DNA of 64,000 nucleotides. Origin: Paenibacillus oryzisoli (GTDB lineage Bacteria > Bacillota > Bacilli > Paenibacillales > NBRC-103111). The stretch covers positions 96,140 to 160,139 of the forward strand of contig NZ_LYPB01000092.1 in assembly GCF_001653565.1 (NCBI RefSeq). The letters are read 5' to 3'. A program made the position numbers and the translations under genes. Position 1 is the stretch's first letter, and each line of letters opens with the position of its first letter. Shown here in pieces: positions 56,276 through 64,000 of this stretch. The notes beneath the pieces were generated by a model, which worked only from the letters and a program-made list of their open reading frames with translations, made no database searches and was not told the DNA's origin.

Positions 56276-57538
56276 TTAGTGCTCATCCCAGCTATCTAGG
56301 TAAGCCTTTTGCTCATCTGAGAGCGCATCTACACTTGTACCTAGGGACTCAAGCTTAAAGCGAGCAACTTGCTCATCCAGGACATAAGGAACATTGACAA
56401 CTGTATTTCCTAAAGATTGATACGTATCATTTACATGTTTCAAGGACATCGCTTGAAGCGCAAACGTCATATCCATAATTTCAGCAGGATGACCATCTCC
56501 AGCAGCAAGGTTAACTAAGCGACCTTCCGCTAAAATATACACTTTGCGACCATCTGTTAGTTGATACTCTTCAATGTTACGACGAACTGTACGTTTGGAA
56601 GAAGACAACGCCTCTAGCTCAGGTTTGTTCACTTCAACATCGAAGTGACCTGCGTTCGATAGAATCGCACCGTCTTTCATCACTTTGTAATGTTCGCCAC
56701 GGATAACATCGCGGTTTCCAGTAACTGTAACGAAGAAATCACCTAATTTCGCCGCTTCAATCATTGGCATAACAGCAAAACCATCCATATACGCCTCAAC
56801 GCCTTTGATAGCGTCTATTTCAGTCACGATGACATTAGCGCCTAAGCCTTTAGCACGCATGGCCACACCTTTACCACACCAGCCATAACCAACTACAACA
56901 ACTGTTTTACCTGCAACGACTAAGTTGGTTGTACGATTAATGCCATCCCAAACGGATTGACCTGTACCGTAACGGTTATCAAACAAGTATTTGCAGTATG
57001 CATCATTAACAGCTACCATCGGGAAACCAAGCTTCCCTTCTTTCTCCATCGCTTTCAATCGAAGGATACCAGTTGTTGTTTCTTCTGCGCCACCGCGCAC
57101 ATTAACAGCCAGATCTTTACGTTCCGAGTGAAGAAGTGAGACTAAGTCGCCACCGTCATCAATGATGAGATCTGGTTTGGATTCCAAAGATTTAATTAGA
57201 AGTTCTTTGTATTCTTCTGAGCTCGGGTTGTATTTAGCAAATACCGTGATTCCATCTTCCACAAGCGCCGCACATACATCATCTTGCGTGGACAGGGGGT
57301 TACTTCCTGTGATCGTAACTTCAGCACCGCCAGCTTTGACAACTTTGGCCAAATAAGCTGTTTTAGCTTCCAAATGCAAAGAAATTGTAACTTTCAACCC
57401 TTTGAACGGTTGTTCTTTCTCAAATTGCTCACGAATTCGATTCAAAACAGGCATATGCGCCTGAACCCAATCAATTTTCAAATGCCCCTCTGGCGCGAGC
57501 GCCATATCAGTTACAATACTATTCGTTGCCGTTGTCAT
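56276..57538 (-). CDS. ahcY: Adenosylhomocysteinase
   Basis: AhcY hydrolyses S-adenosylhomocysteine to homocysteine and adenosine, removing the inhibitor formed by SAM methyltransferases such as RsmH. The 420-residue protein has the substrate region SLHLEAKTAYLAKVV and GSNPLSTQDDVCAAL, the catalytic Lys/Asp segment (FPMVAVNDAYCKYLFDNRYG), and the NAD-binding loop VVVGYGWCGKGVAMRAKGLG. Bacillus subtilis lacks this one-step route and uses MTA/SAH nucleosidase plus LuxS, so its presence sets this organism apart. GGAGGAACGAAG precedes the ATG. It starts 11 nt after bshC. Confidence 0.97.
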   Translation of the reverse strand: MTTATNSIVTDMALAPEGHLKIDWVQAHMPVLNRIREQFEKEQPFKGLKVTISLHLEAKTAYLAKVVKAGGAEVTITGSNPLSTQDDVCAALVEDGITVFAKYNPSSEEYKELLIKSLESKPDLIIDDGGDLVSLLHSERKDLAVNVRGGAEETTTGILRLKAMEKEGKLGFPMVAVNDAYCKYLFDNRYGTGQSVWDGINRTTNLVVAGKTVVVVGYGWCGKGVAMRAKGLGANVIVTEIDAIKGVEAYMDGFAVMPMIEAAKLGDFFVTVTGNRDVIRGEHYKVMKDGAILSNAGHFDVEVNKPELEALSSSKRTVRRNIEEYQLTDGRKVYILAEGRLVNLAAGDGHPAEIMDMTFALQAMSLKHVNDTYQSLGNTVVNVPYVLDEQVARFKLESLGTSVDALSDEQKAYLDSWDEH

Positions 57539-57549
57539 CTTCGTTCCTC

Positions 57550-59184
57550 CTACAAATAATAGATACGATGCGTGCCGTCTACCGGTATTGGCGTCTCAAG
57601 CAAATGTTGAAGCCAAACATTCCCATAACGATTGAGATAAGCACACCCATTATACACTCTTTCTTGGGGCTTGGCTAACGGAAAAATAGTTAATCGAACC
57701 CGGTCCAGCTGCCTGATTGCAGCATCGAATTGCGTATGCGACGCTTCGCTTGCTTTATGATGCAAATAATCGATTTGTTCCACGATTTTAGCTAGATTCG
57801 TATCGCCAAGCTTTTTGACGCCGGGATTGATCCCACCAAGAGACTCAACTAGAGGAGCGTATGTGCTTAGGAAGGATTCCTTAACAGCCTGGAAGCGTTC
57901 GTTAAGCTGAAGTGTGTCTTGTGCATCCAACCAAGCTTGTTTCCTCTCATCGAAGCGTTCCAGAACATCCGTCAAAGTAAGCTCATATTTATTCATCTGT
58001 TTCTTGACCGTGCCCTCGATCAAAGTGAACTCCAAGCGCGGCACCACTATCGGCATACGCATATGAAAATGCTCAAACGCTTGCTTCGTCAGTGCCCAGT
58101 AAGCAATTTCCCCAGGGCCTAGCACTGTCGCCAGAACCGGAAATAAATATTCCTGCATAAGCGGCCTAGACATAACATTGTTACTCAACTGATCTGGTGT
58201 TGATATTGCTTTATCAAGCAGATCTGCTTTCGTGTACCTAACTGTATTTTTCTTATCTGCAAAGTGCTCATCCTCACGATGGAGCAGCAACCTCGCACCA
58301 TCGGCGAAAACAAAGAGGTTCGCTGCATCTTCATGAATCTCTGCTTGTATGCCATATCCCGCTTGGCTGACTTCAGCTTGACTTCGCATTAAGGAAGCGG
58401 CATACGATTCATTCTGCTCGATTAAATTCTCAAACATTGATGATTCTAACGCACGAACCGAAGGTTCATCAGCATCGATCAACACAAGCCCGTACTCACC
58501 GAACAGCATCGCCATCCAACGAGCAAATGCATCTGAAAGCGTTGCTCCATCTCCAACTGTTGAACGCATTTTCTCTAATAACGACGCCTTGAACTCCGTA
58601 TCCATTAACGATTGATCCAACTTATGCAAGGCCTCTTCCCACGCTTCTGAGGATAATGGCAGGCGACTCACAGAGGTCCTAATACCAGAGGGATGGTCTA
58701 CCTTCAACTTCTCAATTTGCCCCGTGTTCGAAAGCACATGGACGTGGTTGACTTCATCGAAATCGTGATCCTCTCCAGCGATCCAGAAAATCGGGACAAC
58801 TGCGCGCTGCAGCTTGGTGCGCCATTCTCTTGCCAATTGAATAATCGTGATGGCTTTGTATAGAATCATTAACTGTCCGCCAAACAATCCTGCTTGTTGG
58901 CCACCAACGATGGCAAGCGTCCCCTCATCCCCTAATGCCGCGATATGTTTAAGCGCCTCTTCCGTATTCCCTACACGTCTATTATAGGCTTCTAGCGCCC
59001 CTACAAGCCGCTTTCGGTCGACGTGCGGAGCAGCATTAGCTCCATCCAACCATTGAACACGCCCTTGCCAATCTTCCACATTTCCAAAATGATAAGGGAA
59101 CAACGATTTCGCATTGCCTTTATCTGTTATATAATCTTCCGCCAAAGTCTGATTTTTCTTCCAATGAAAAGTTTCCATTTGCAT
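57550..59184 (-). CDS. bshC: Bacillithiol biosynthesis cysteine-adding enzyme BshC
   Basis: BshC is the presumed ligase that adds cysteine to glucosaminyl-malate, the last step of bacillithiol synthesis. The protein has a Rossmann-like core (AIVGGQQAGLFGGQLMILYKA; PIFWIAGEDHDFDEVNHVHV) and a C-terminal coiled coil, all typical of the family. The frame opens at 59241, but that would add 19 unusual residues; from the ATG at 59184 the length is 544, close to Bacillus BshC. An ATG two codons later is equally possible. Confidence 0.9.
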   Translation of the reverse strand: MQMETFHWKKNQTLAEDYITDKGNAKSLFPYHFGNVEDWQGRVQWLDGANAAPHVDRKRLVGALEAYNRRVGNTEEALKHIAALGDEGTLAIVGGQQAGLFGGQLMILYKAITIIQLAREWRTKLQRAVVPIFWIAGEDHDFDEVNHVHVLSNTGQIEKLKVDHPSGIRTSVSRLPLSSEAWEEALHKLDQSLMDTEFKASLLEKMRSTVGDGATLSDAFARWMAMLFGEYGLVLIDADEPSVRALESSMFENLIEQNESYAASLMRSQAEVSQAGYGIQAEIHEDAANLFVFADGARLLLHREDEHFADKKNTVRYTKADLLDKAISTPDQLSNNVMSRPLMQEYLFPVLATVLGPGEIAYWALTKQAFEHFHMRMPIVVPRLEFTLIEGTVKKQMNKYELTLTDVLERFDERKQAWLDAQDTLQLNERFQAVKESFLSTYAPLVESLGGINPGVKKLGDTNLAKIVEQIDYLHHKASEASHTQFDAAIRQLDRVRLTIFPLAKPQERVYNGCAYLNRYGNVWLQHLLETPIPVDGTHRIYYL

Positions 59185-59307
59185 ATGCGACCAGTTTCTC
59201 CTCTTCATAACAAATAAAACATCTATCCTTTGATTGTACACGGTAGCTCTGAAATCGTCAAAACTGTATTTTTTCTAATTACAATTATGCACGTAGCTAG
59301 CAACGAG

Positions 59308-59333
59308 GAAAAACCGCCCCTCGCGGGACGGTT
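59308..59333 (-). terminator. Terminator of the peptide transporter operon
   Basis: On the minus strand AACCGTCCC (59333-59325) pairs with GGGGCGGTT (59320-59312) around GCGA and is followed by TTTCC. The stem has a single mismatch. Confidence 0.82.
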
Positions 59334-59340
59334 AACCTGA

Positions 59341-60315
59341 TTAGTATAAATGACAAGCTACAAAATGATTTGGTTCCACTTCTTTACTAGGCGGCATGGA
59401 ATCCGCACACTTCGCCATCGCTTGTGGACAACGTGTACGGAACGGGCAACCACTTGGTGGATTGAGCGGGCTCGGTACATCACCTTGAAGAATGATACGC
59501 TCACGCGTGCGTTCAATTTCCGGATCTGGGATCGGAATTGCAGATAGCAATGATTGTGTATACGGGTGTAACGGTTTTGCGTAGAGTTCATCGGATGTCG
59601 TTACTTCTACAAGGTTTCCTAAGTACATAACCCCGATACGGTCAGAGATGTGCTTAACCATCGCCAAATCATGCGCGATAAACAAGTATGTCAAGCCCAT
59701 TTCCTTCTGTAATCTTTTGAAAAGGTTAACGACTTGTGCTTGTACGGAAACGTCCAAAGCGGAAATCGGCTCATCCGCGATAATGAATTTCGGCTCAATT
59801 GCAAGCGCACGGGCAATCCCGATACGCTGACGTTGACCGCCTGAGAATTCATGCGGGAAACGGCTAGCATGTTCATCATTCAACCCAACTGCGCGGAGCA
59901 ATTCCATAACGCGTTCCTTCCGCTGGGCACCTTTGTATAAACCATGGATATCAATACCTTCAGCAATGATATTTCCAACAGTCATTCGCGGGTTTAGGGA
60001 TGCGTAGGGATCTTGGAATACCATTTGCATATTCCGGTTGAATTCCTTTAACTTTTTCCCAGTCAGCTTATGAACATCTTCGCCATCGAAAATAACTTCG
60101 CCTTCCGTTGCATCATAAAGCTTAATGATGGTTCTTCCAGCCGTTGATTTCCCACAACCGGATTCACCAACAAGACCAAACGTTTCACCACGTTTAATTT
60201 CTATAGAAAAGTTGTCTACGGCTTTCAGAATCTTGCCGTTTCCAAGATTGAAGTGCTTCTTCATATTGCGGATTTGCAAAATCGGCTTTTCAGACTTCGC
60301 CAATGTGTTAGACAT
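59341..60315 (-). CDS. Oligopeptide/dipeptide ABC transporter ATP-binding protein (OppF/DppF)
   Basis: One of two ATPases driving peptide uptake. The 324-residue protein has Walker [13 protein letters not shown], signature EFSGGQRQRIGIARAL and Walker B FIIADEPISALDVSVQAQ. The C-terminal oligopeptide-transporter domain has the Cys-rich PSGCPFRTRCPQAMAKCADS, which in this family can hold an iron-sulfur cluster. It overlaps the preceding gene by 8 nt. Dipeptide or oligopeptide specificity cannot be decided from the ATPase. Confidence 0.95.
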   Translation of the reverse strand: MSNTLAKSEKPILQIRNMKKHFNLGNGKILKAVDNFSIEIKRGETFGLVGESGCGKSTAGRTIIKLYDATEGEVIFDGEDVHKLTGKKLKEFNRNMQMVFQDPYASLNPRMTVGNIIAEGIDIHGLYKGAQRKERVMELLRAVGLNDEHASRFPHEFSGGQRQRIGIARALAIEPKFIIADEPISALDVSVQAQVVNLFKRLQKEMGLTYLFIAHDLAMVKHISDRIGVMYLGNLVEVTTSDELYAKPLHPYTQSLLSAIPIPDPEIERTRERIILQGDVPSPLNPPSGCPFRTRCPQAMAKCADSMPPSKEVEPNHFVACHLY

Positions 60316-61345
60316 GCCTATTACCTCCCACTCCTACTGGGCGTTCAACCTTCGGCGCATCCGGGTGAAGCAGCCAGCAAGCTGCTGAATGTGTTTCAGA
60401 CAGTACGGAATGTGCTGGATCTTCTTCCAAACAGTGATTCATCGCGTACGGACATCTTGCTGCGAAAGCACACCCTTTCGGTGGAGCGAACAAATCTGGT
60501 GGAGTACCTGGAATTGGTACAAGCTCCTCATTTGTGTTCGTATCCAACCGCGGTACAGAACGAAGCAAACCCCATGTATATGGATGCTGCGGCTCATAGA
60601 ATATTTCATCTACGGTGCCTTGCTCAATAATTTTACCTGCATACATAACGACAACACGCCCTGCCATATCAACAACAACACCAAGATCGTGGGTAATCAG
60701 GATGATGGATGAGTCCGTTTCGACAGAAATTTTCTTCATCAAATCAATAATCTGTGCCTGAATAGTAACGTCTAACGCTGTTGTCGGCTCATCGGCAATT
60801 AGAAGTTTAGGCGAGCACGCAAGAGCAATTGCGATCATAACACGTTGGCGCATACCACCAGAAAGTTCGTGTGGATATTGATGAATACGACCTTCAGGCG
60901 AATTGATGCCAACAAGCTTTAGAATTTCAATCGCTCTTTCTCTTGCAGCACTTTTACTTAAACCTTCGTGCTTGATCAAACCTTCCGTAATCTGATCACC
61001 GATTTTCATCGTTGGATTCAATGAAGTCATTGGATCCTGGAAAATCATACCCATTTCTGAGCCGCGGATCTTCTCCATTTGTCTGTTGGAAAGCTTGGTA
61101 ATGTCCACTTTCCCATCAAACATGATCGAACCGCTTTTTATATAACTAGGCGGAGTAGGAATTAAACGCATGAGCGTTTGTGCCGTTACGGATTTACCGC
61201 ATCCGGATTCACCTACAATCGCCAACACTTCACCTTTTTTCAAAGAAAAAGATACGCCGCGAACAGCTTGAACTTCACCCGCATAAGTCTGGAATGAAAC
61301 TCTCAAATCTTTCACTTCTAGTAAATTGTCTTTGGTGCTCATCAT
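60308..61345 (-). CDS. Oligopeptide/dipeptide ABC transporter ATP-binding protein (OppD/DppD)
   Basis: The second ATPase of the transporter, 345 residues. Walker A is [12 protein letters not shown], signature [16 protein letters not shown] (the GGMRQR form is typical of OppD/DppD), Walker [19 protein letters not shown]. The C-terminal Cys-rich segment is [20 protein letters not shown]. It follows the permease gene by 13 nt and overlaps the OppF-type gene, so all five genes are expected to be one operon with a weaker start signal for the ATPases. Confidence 0.95.
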   Translation of the reverse strand: MMSTKDNLLEVKDLRVSFQTYAGEVQAVRGVSFSLKKGEVLAIVGESGCGKSVTAQTLMRLIPTPPSYIKSGSIMFDGKVDITKLSNRQMEKIRGSEMGMIFQDPMTSLNPTMKIGDQITEGLIKHEGLSKSAARERAIEILKLVGINSPEGRIHQYPHELSGGMRQRVMIAIALACSPKLLIADEPTTALDVTIQAQIIDLMKKISVETDSSIILITHDLGVVVDMAGRVVVMYAGKIIEQGTVDEIFYEPQHPYTWGLLRSVPRLDTNTNEELVPIPGTPPDLFAPPKGCAFAARCPYAMNHCLEEDPAHSVLSETHSAACWLLHPDAPKVERPVGVGGNRHV

Positions 61346-61358
61346 GATTCACCCCTTC

Positions 61359-62291
61359 TTACTTGCGCATTTTTGGATCTAGCGCATCACGAAGCCCATC
61401 GCCGAGTAGATTGAAGCTCAATAGAATTAAGCTGAACACAATCGTCGGGAAAATAAGGCGATGCGGATATAACCGAATATAGTTAGCCCCATCTGACAAC
61501 AAGTTACCTAGCGATGCCAGCGGCGGCTTTACACCAAGACCGATAAAGCTCAAGAATGCTTCAGTAAAAATTGCAGATGGCACAACGAATGTGATCTGTA
61601 CAATAATGATACCAAGCGCATTGGGGATTAAACTACGCATAATTATTCTCATGGGAGAAGCTCCCAGTGTGCGCGAAGCCAATACGAACTCTTGTTCTTT
61701 GAGCGTAAGCATTTGACCACGCACAAGCCGCGCCATGGGAACCCAGCCTGTAATACTGTAGGCGATAATAATCGAAGAAACCCCTGAGCCAATAACCATG
61801 ATCAGTAGAATAGCAATCAACAAGAATGGAATAGCGTAGACAATCTCAATGGAACGTTGCATGACTTCATCAACTTTCCCACCGTAATACGCAGAAATCC
61901 CTCCGTATATGACACCAATCACTAGGTCAATTAATGCAGCTGTAATACCAATAAATAAGGAGATTCGCGTCCCCCACCATACACGTGTCCAGACATCTCG
62001 ACCGAAGTCATCTGTCCCGAAAAAGTGTGAACTGCTTGGAACTGCATTTTTAAGCTTTAAGTTTTGCGTCTGATAATCGTAGCTTGAAACAAATGGCACG
62101 ATAATCGAAAGTACGATTAAAGCAACCAATATAATTAAGCCAGCCATAGCCAGTCTATTTTTCTTAAGTCGTCTCCAAGCGTCCTGCCAATAATTGAGTG
62201 AAGGTCTAACAATGACTTCACCAGTTAGAGATTTATTTGCAACGGGAGCAAACTTGAAGGAAGTCTCTGTTGAATCTTTTGGAGTTTGCAT
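61359..62291 (-). CDS. Oligopeptide/dipeptide ABC transporter permease (OppC/DppC)
   Basis: A 310-residue permease with an N-terminal cytosolic tail, a first membrane helix (MAGLIILVALIVLSIIVPFV), and a five-helix core. The coupling motif to the ATPases is QMLTLKEQEFVLASRTLGAS. The FGTDDFGRDVWTRVWWGTRI segment is the OppC/DppC signature. It is 3 nt from the OppB-type gene. Confidence 0.95.
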   Translation of the reverse strand: MQTPKDSTETSFKFAPVANKSLTGEVIVRPSLNYWQDAWRRLKKNRLAMAGLIILVALIVLSIIVPFVSSYDYQTQNLKLKNAVPSSSHFFGTDDFGRDVWTRVWWGTRISLFIGITAALIDLVIGVIYGGISAYYGGKVDEVMQRSIEIVYAIPFLLIAILLIMVIGSGVSSIIIAYSITGWVPMARLVRGQMLTLKEQEFVLASRTLGASPMRIIMRSLIPNALGIIIVQITFVVPSAIFTEAFLSFIGLGVKPPLASLGNLLSDGANYIRLYPHRLIFPTIVFSLILLSFNLLGDGLRDALDPKMRK

Positions 62292-62294
62292 GAA

Positions 62295-63227
62295 CTATTT
62301 CCCGCCTTTCCCAAGACGAATTCTGGGGTCTACTATGCCATACACAACATCAGTAATAAAAATAACGACAATCAGAATTGCTGAGTAAAATATCGTTAAT
62401 CCAGAAATCATTGTATAGTCATTCGAATATACAGACGATACAAAATGTTTACCCAAACCTGGTACACTAAAAATTTGTTCAACAACTAACGTACCTGTGA
62501 TGACGTTTACAAATATTGGACCGATAATCGTGATAACCGGCAATATTGCATTACGAATTGTATGCTTAACTACAACTGTCATAGTTGATAAACCTTTTGA
62601 TTTCGCTGTTTTAATATAATCTTGATTCAAAACGTCTAACATAGAAGTACGCATTAACCGCGCCAAGATTGCAATTGTACCAAAGGACAAGGCAATAGCT
62701 GGCAATACTTTGTATTCAGGACCTTTCCATAAACCAGCAGGTAAAATCCCCCACTTAACACCTACGTAATAAGAAAGCATTGGCCCAAGTACGAAGGAAG
62801 GAATGGAAACACCAAGAATCGCAATGAACATAGCTGTGTAATCCCCAGCTTTATTATGTTTCAAGGCTGCAATAATCCCTAAAGTTAAACCAACAACAAT
62901 TGCGATCACAATTGAGATTAATCCAAGTTCTAAGGATGACGGGAAAGCTTGTTTGATGATATCCGTAACTTTATGAGCAGGAAATTGAAAGGAAGCTCCT
63001 AAATCGCCATGGATGATATTGTTCATGAATGTTAAGTATTGTTCCCACAATGGCTTATCAAGACCATATTGCTTCATCAACATATCTCTCGTAGCTTTCG
63101 GAATCTTCTCAGCGCCTTCTCCTAATGGATTACCTGGCAAGTTTTTCATTAGAACGAAAGTAAATGTTGCGATTAGCCATAACGTAATCAACGCATATAG
63201 GAAACGGCGAAGAATGAACTTAATCAT
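62295..63227 (-). CDS. Oligopeptide/dipeptide ABC transporter permease (OppB/DppB)
   Basis: A 310-residue permease with the usual N-terminal helix (RFLYALITLWLIATFTFVLM), the extracytosolic loop carrying the family motif (PGNPLGEGAEKIPKATRDML) and the ATPase-coupling motif LNQDYIKTAKSKGLS. TAAAGGAGGAGC precedes the ATG. A hairpin lies between it and the binding-protein gene, which probably lowers its expression relative to the binding protein. Confidence 0.95.
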   Translation of the reverse strand: MIKFILRRFLYALITLWLIATFTFVLMKNLPGNPLGEGAEKIPKATRDMLMKQYGLDKPLWEQYLTFMNNIIHGDLGASFQFPAHKVTDIIKQAFPSSLELGLISIVIAIVVGLTLGIIAALKHNKAGDYTAMFIAILGVSIPSFVLGPMLSYYVGVKWGILPAGLWKGPEYKVLPAIALSFGTIAILARLMRTSMLDVLNQDYIKTAKSKGLSTMTVVVKHTIRNAILPVITIIGPIFVNVITGTLVVEQIFSVPGLGKHFVSSVYSNDYTMISGLTIFYSAILIVVIFITDVVYGIVDPRIRLGKGGK

Positions 63228-63265
63228 ATTGCTCCTCCTTTATTAAAATATAAGACAAGAAAGTT

Positions 63266-63304
63266 AGAAGAGGCCGCTCCCACGAGGTGCGAACGGCCTC
63301 TTCT
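63266..63304 (-). terminator. Intercistronic hairpin between the binding protein and permease genes
   Basis: AGAAGAGGCCG (63266-63276) pairs perfectly with CGGCCTCTTCT (63294-63304). On the minus strand the T-run after it is poor (TAACTTTCTTG), so it likely stops only part of transcription or stabilises the upstream mRNA. Such stems are common after binding-protein genes in ABC operons. Confidence 0.65.
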
Positions 63305-63325
63305 GATTCAAACTACTTTTCAAGA

Positions 63326-64000
63326 TTACTTAACCGAAGTCCATTTCAATTCCCACTCTTGACCAAAAGATGGAAGAATCAAACCATCAATATTAGCTTT
63401 TTTCAGGTACGCACGAGTACGGAAGTACAATGGAGCTACACCTTGATCATCCATAAGGATTTTCTCAGCTTCAACCAAAGATTTAGCACGTTTCGTTGTA
63501 TCGGTTTCCGTTTGAGCGGATTTCACAAGCTTATCGTACTCAGGATTGCTGTAATCGCCTTCGTCAAATTCTCCGCCTGTTACCCACATATCCAAGAACG
63601 TCATTGGATCGTTGTAATCTGCTCCCCATAGGGATAGAACGATATCGAAATCTTTCTTGGAGGAAAGCTCGATACGCAATGCGTGAGGAACTGGGTTCGC
63701 TTCAGCAACATAGTTAAGGTTTTGTTTCCATTGTGCAAGGATGAACTCAAGTGATTTTTTTGCAGTTTCAGTATCGTCTGCGTTCACTTTCATTTTAGGA
63801 AGTTCTTTCAAACCAAGCTCAGCCAAACCTTCTGCAAGCAACGTTTTTGCTTTTGCTGCATCGAACTTCGGTTGTGTCTCACCAGCTGTTTTACGGAATT
63901 CACCGCCAGCACCGTCGGAAGTACCACCTGGCACTAGACCCGTGGAAGCAACGGAACCATTAGCTAGAACTGTATCTACATAAGCTTGACGATCGATTGC
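63326..64000 (-). CDS. Peptide-binding protein of the Opp/Dpp transporter (partial)
   Basis: The C-terminal 224 residues of an extracytoplasmic solute-binding protein of family 5, captured by LspA-dependent lipid anchoring in Gram-positives. The frame is open to the window edge, beginning AIDRQAYVDTVLANGSVAST, typical of the second domain of OppA/DppA proteins. Conserved parts are LSLWGADYNDPMTFLDMW and DDQGVAPLYFRTRAYLKKAN. The true start, signal peptide and lipobox lie outside the window. It is first in the operon with the four transporter genes downstream. Confidence 0.93.
   Translation of the reverse strand, partial: AIDRQAYVDTVLANGSVASTGLVPGGTSDGAGGEFRKTAGETQPKFDAAKAKTLLAEGLAELGLKELPKMKVNADDTETAKKSLEFILAQWKQNLNYVAEANPVPHALRIELSSKKDFDIVLSLWGADYNDPMTFLDMWVTGGEFDEGDYSNPEYDKLVKSAQTETDTTKRAKSLVEAEKILMDDQGVAPLYFRTRAYLKKANIDGLILPSFGQEWELKWTSVK

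Overview
The window is about 64 kb of core chromosome from a low-to-mid G+C, endospore-forming Gram-positive bacterium, most likely a Paenibacillus or close relative (Paenibacillaceae). This is inferred from gene order and content: a dcw cell-division cluster carrying spoVD and an FtsW/SpoVE-type gene, followed by spoIIGA-sigE-sigG, the ylm genes, divIVA and ileS; a PyrR-controlled pyr operon; an acetylase-type diaminopimelate pathway (dapH, dapL, patA); and bshC for bacillithiol. No insertion sequence, prophage, CRISPR array or defence system was seen.

Layout. 1-5.4 kb: initiator tRNA-fMet, a 54-residue hypothetical gene, an M20 peptidase, a GNAT acetyltransferase, a long non-coding stretch, and a divergent LysR / dapA-like / Rid-family locus. 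5.3-14.7 kb: the pyr operon on the minus strand (pyrR-pyrB-pyrC-carA-carB-pyrF-pyrE) with a readable promoter, a PyrR-binding anti-antiterminator and a terminator; pyrK and pyrD are absent. 14.7-20.4 kb (plus strand): a heterodimeric ABC exporter, then dapH-dapL. 20.9-23.5 kb: patA, rluD-like gene and lspA. 23.7-24.4 kb: a YteA-like DksA/TraR protein that has lost its zinc ligands. 24.5-31.9 kb: ileS behind a T-box, divIVA, ylmH, ylmG, sepF, ylmE, pgeF, ylmC. 32-37 kb: sigG, sigE, spoIIGA, ftsZ, ftsA. 37.6-55 kb: divIB, murA, murB, murG, ftsW, murD, mraY, murF, murE, spoVD, pbpB, ftsL, rsmH, mraZ, almost all packed head to tail. 55-59 kb: a DUF4349 lipoprotein, ahcY, bshC. 59.3-64 kb: an Opp/Dpp peptide ABC transporter whose binding-protein gene runs off the window.

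Together the genes serve pyrimidine synthesis, lysine/meso-DAP and peptidoglycan precursor supply, septum assembly and early sporulation control. Regulation can be read directly at several points: the PyrR attenuator, the Ile T-box, three 10-bp-periodic MraZ boxes before mraZ, a candidate ArgR box pair before carA, and a sigma-F-like promoter before sigG.

The least explained signals are non-coding. A repeated leader element with a hairpin touching the Shine-Dalgarno sequence occurs before lspA, divIVA, sigE (twice) and rsmH, and in two places encodes a tiny ORF whose stop overlaps the Shine-Dalgarno. A second, unrelated repeat family plus G-depleted strand-asymmetric tracts fills the two longest gaps (2.6-3.0 kb and 20.4-20.8 kb). 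pyrF and the 3' third of murF are clearly richer in G+C than their surroundings.
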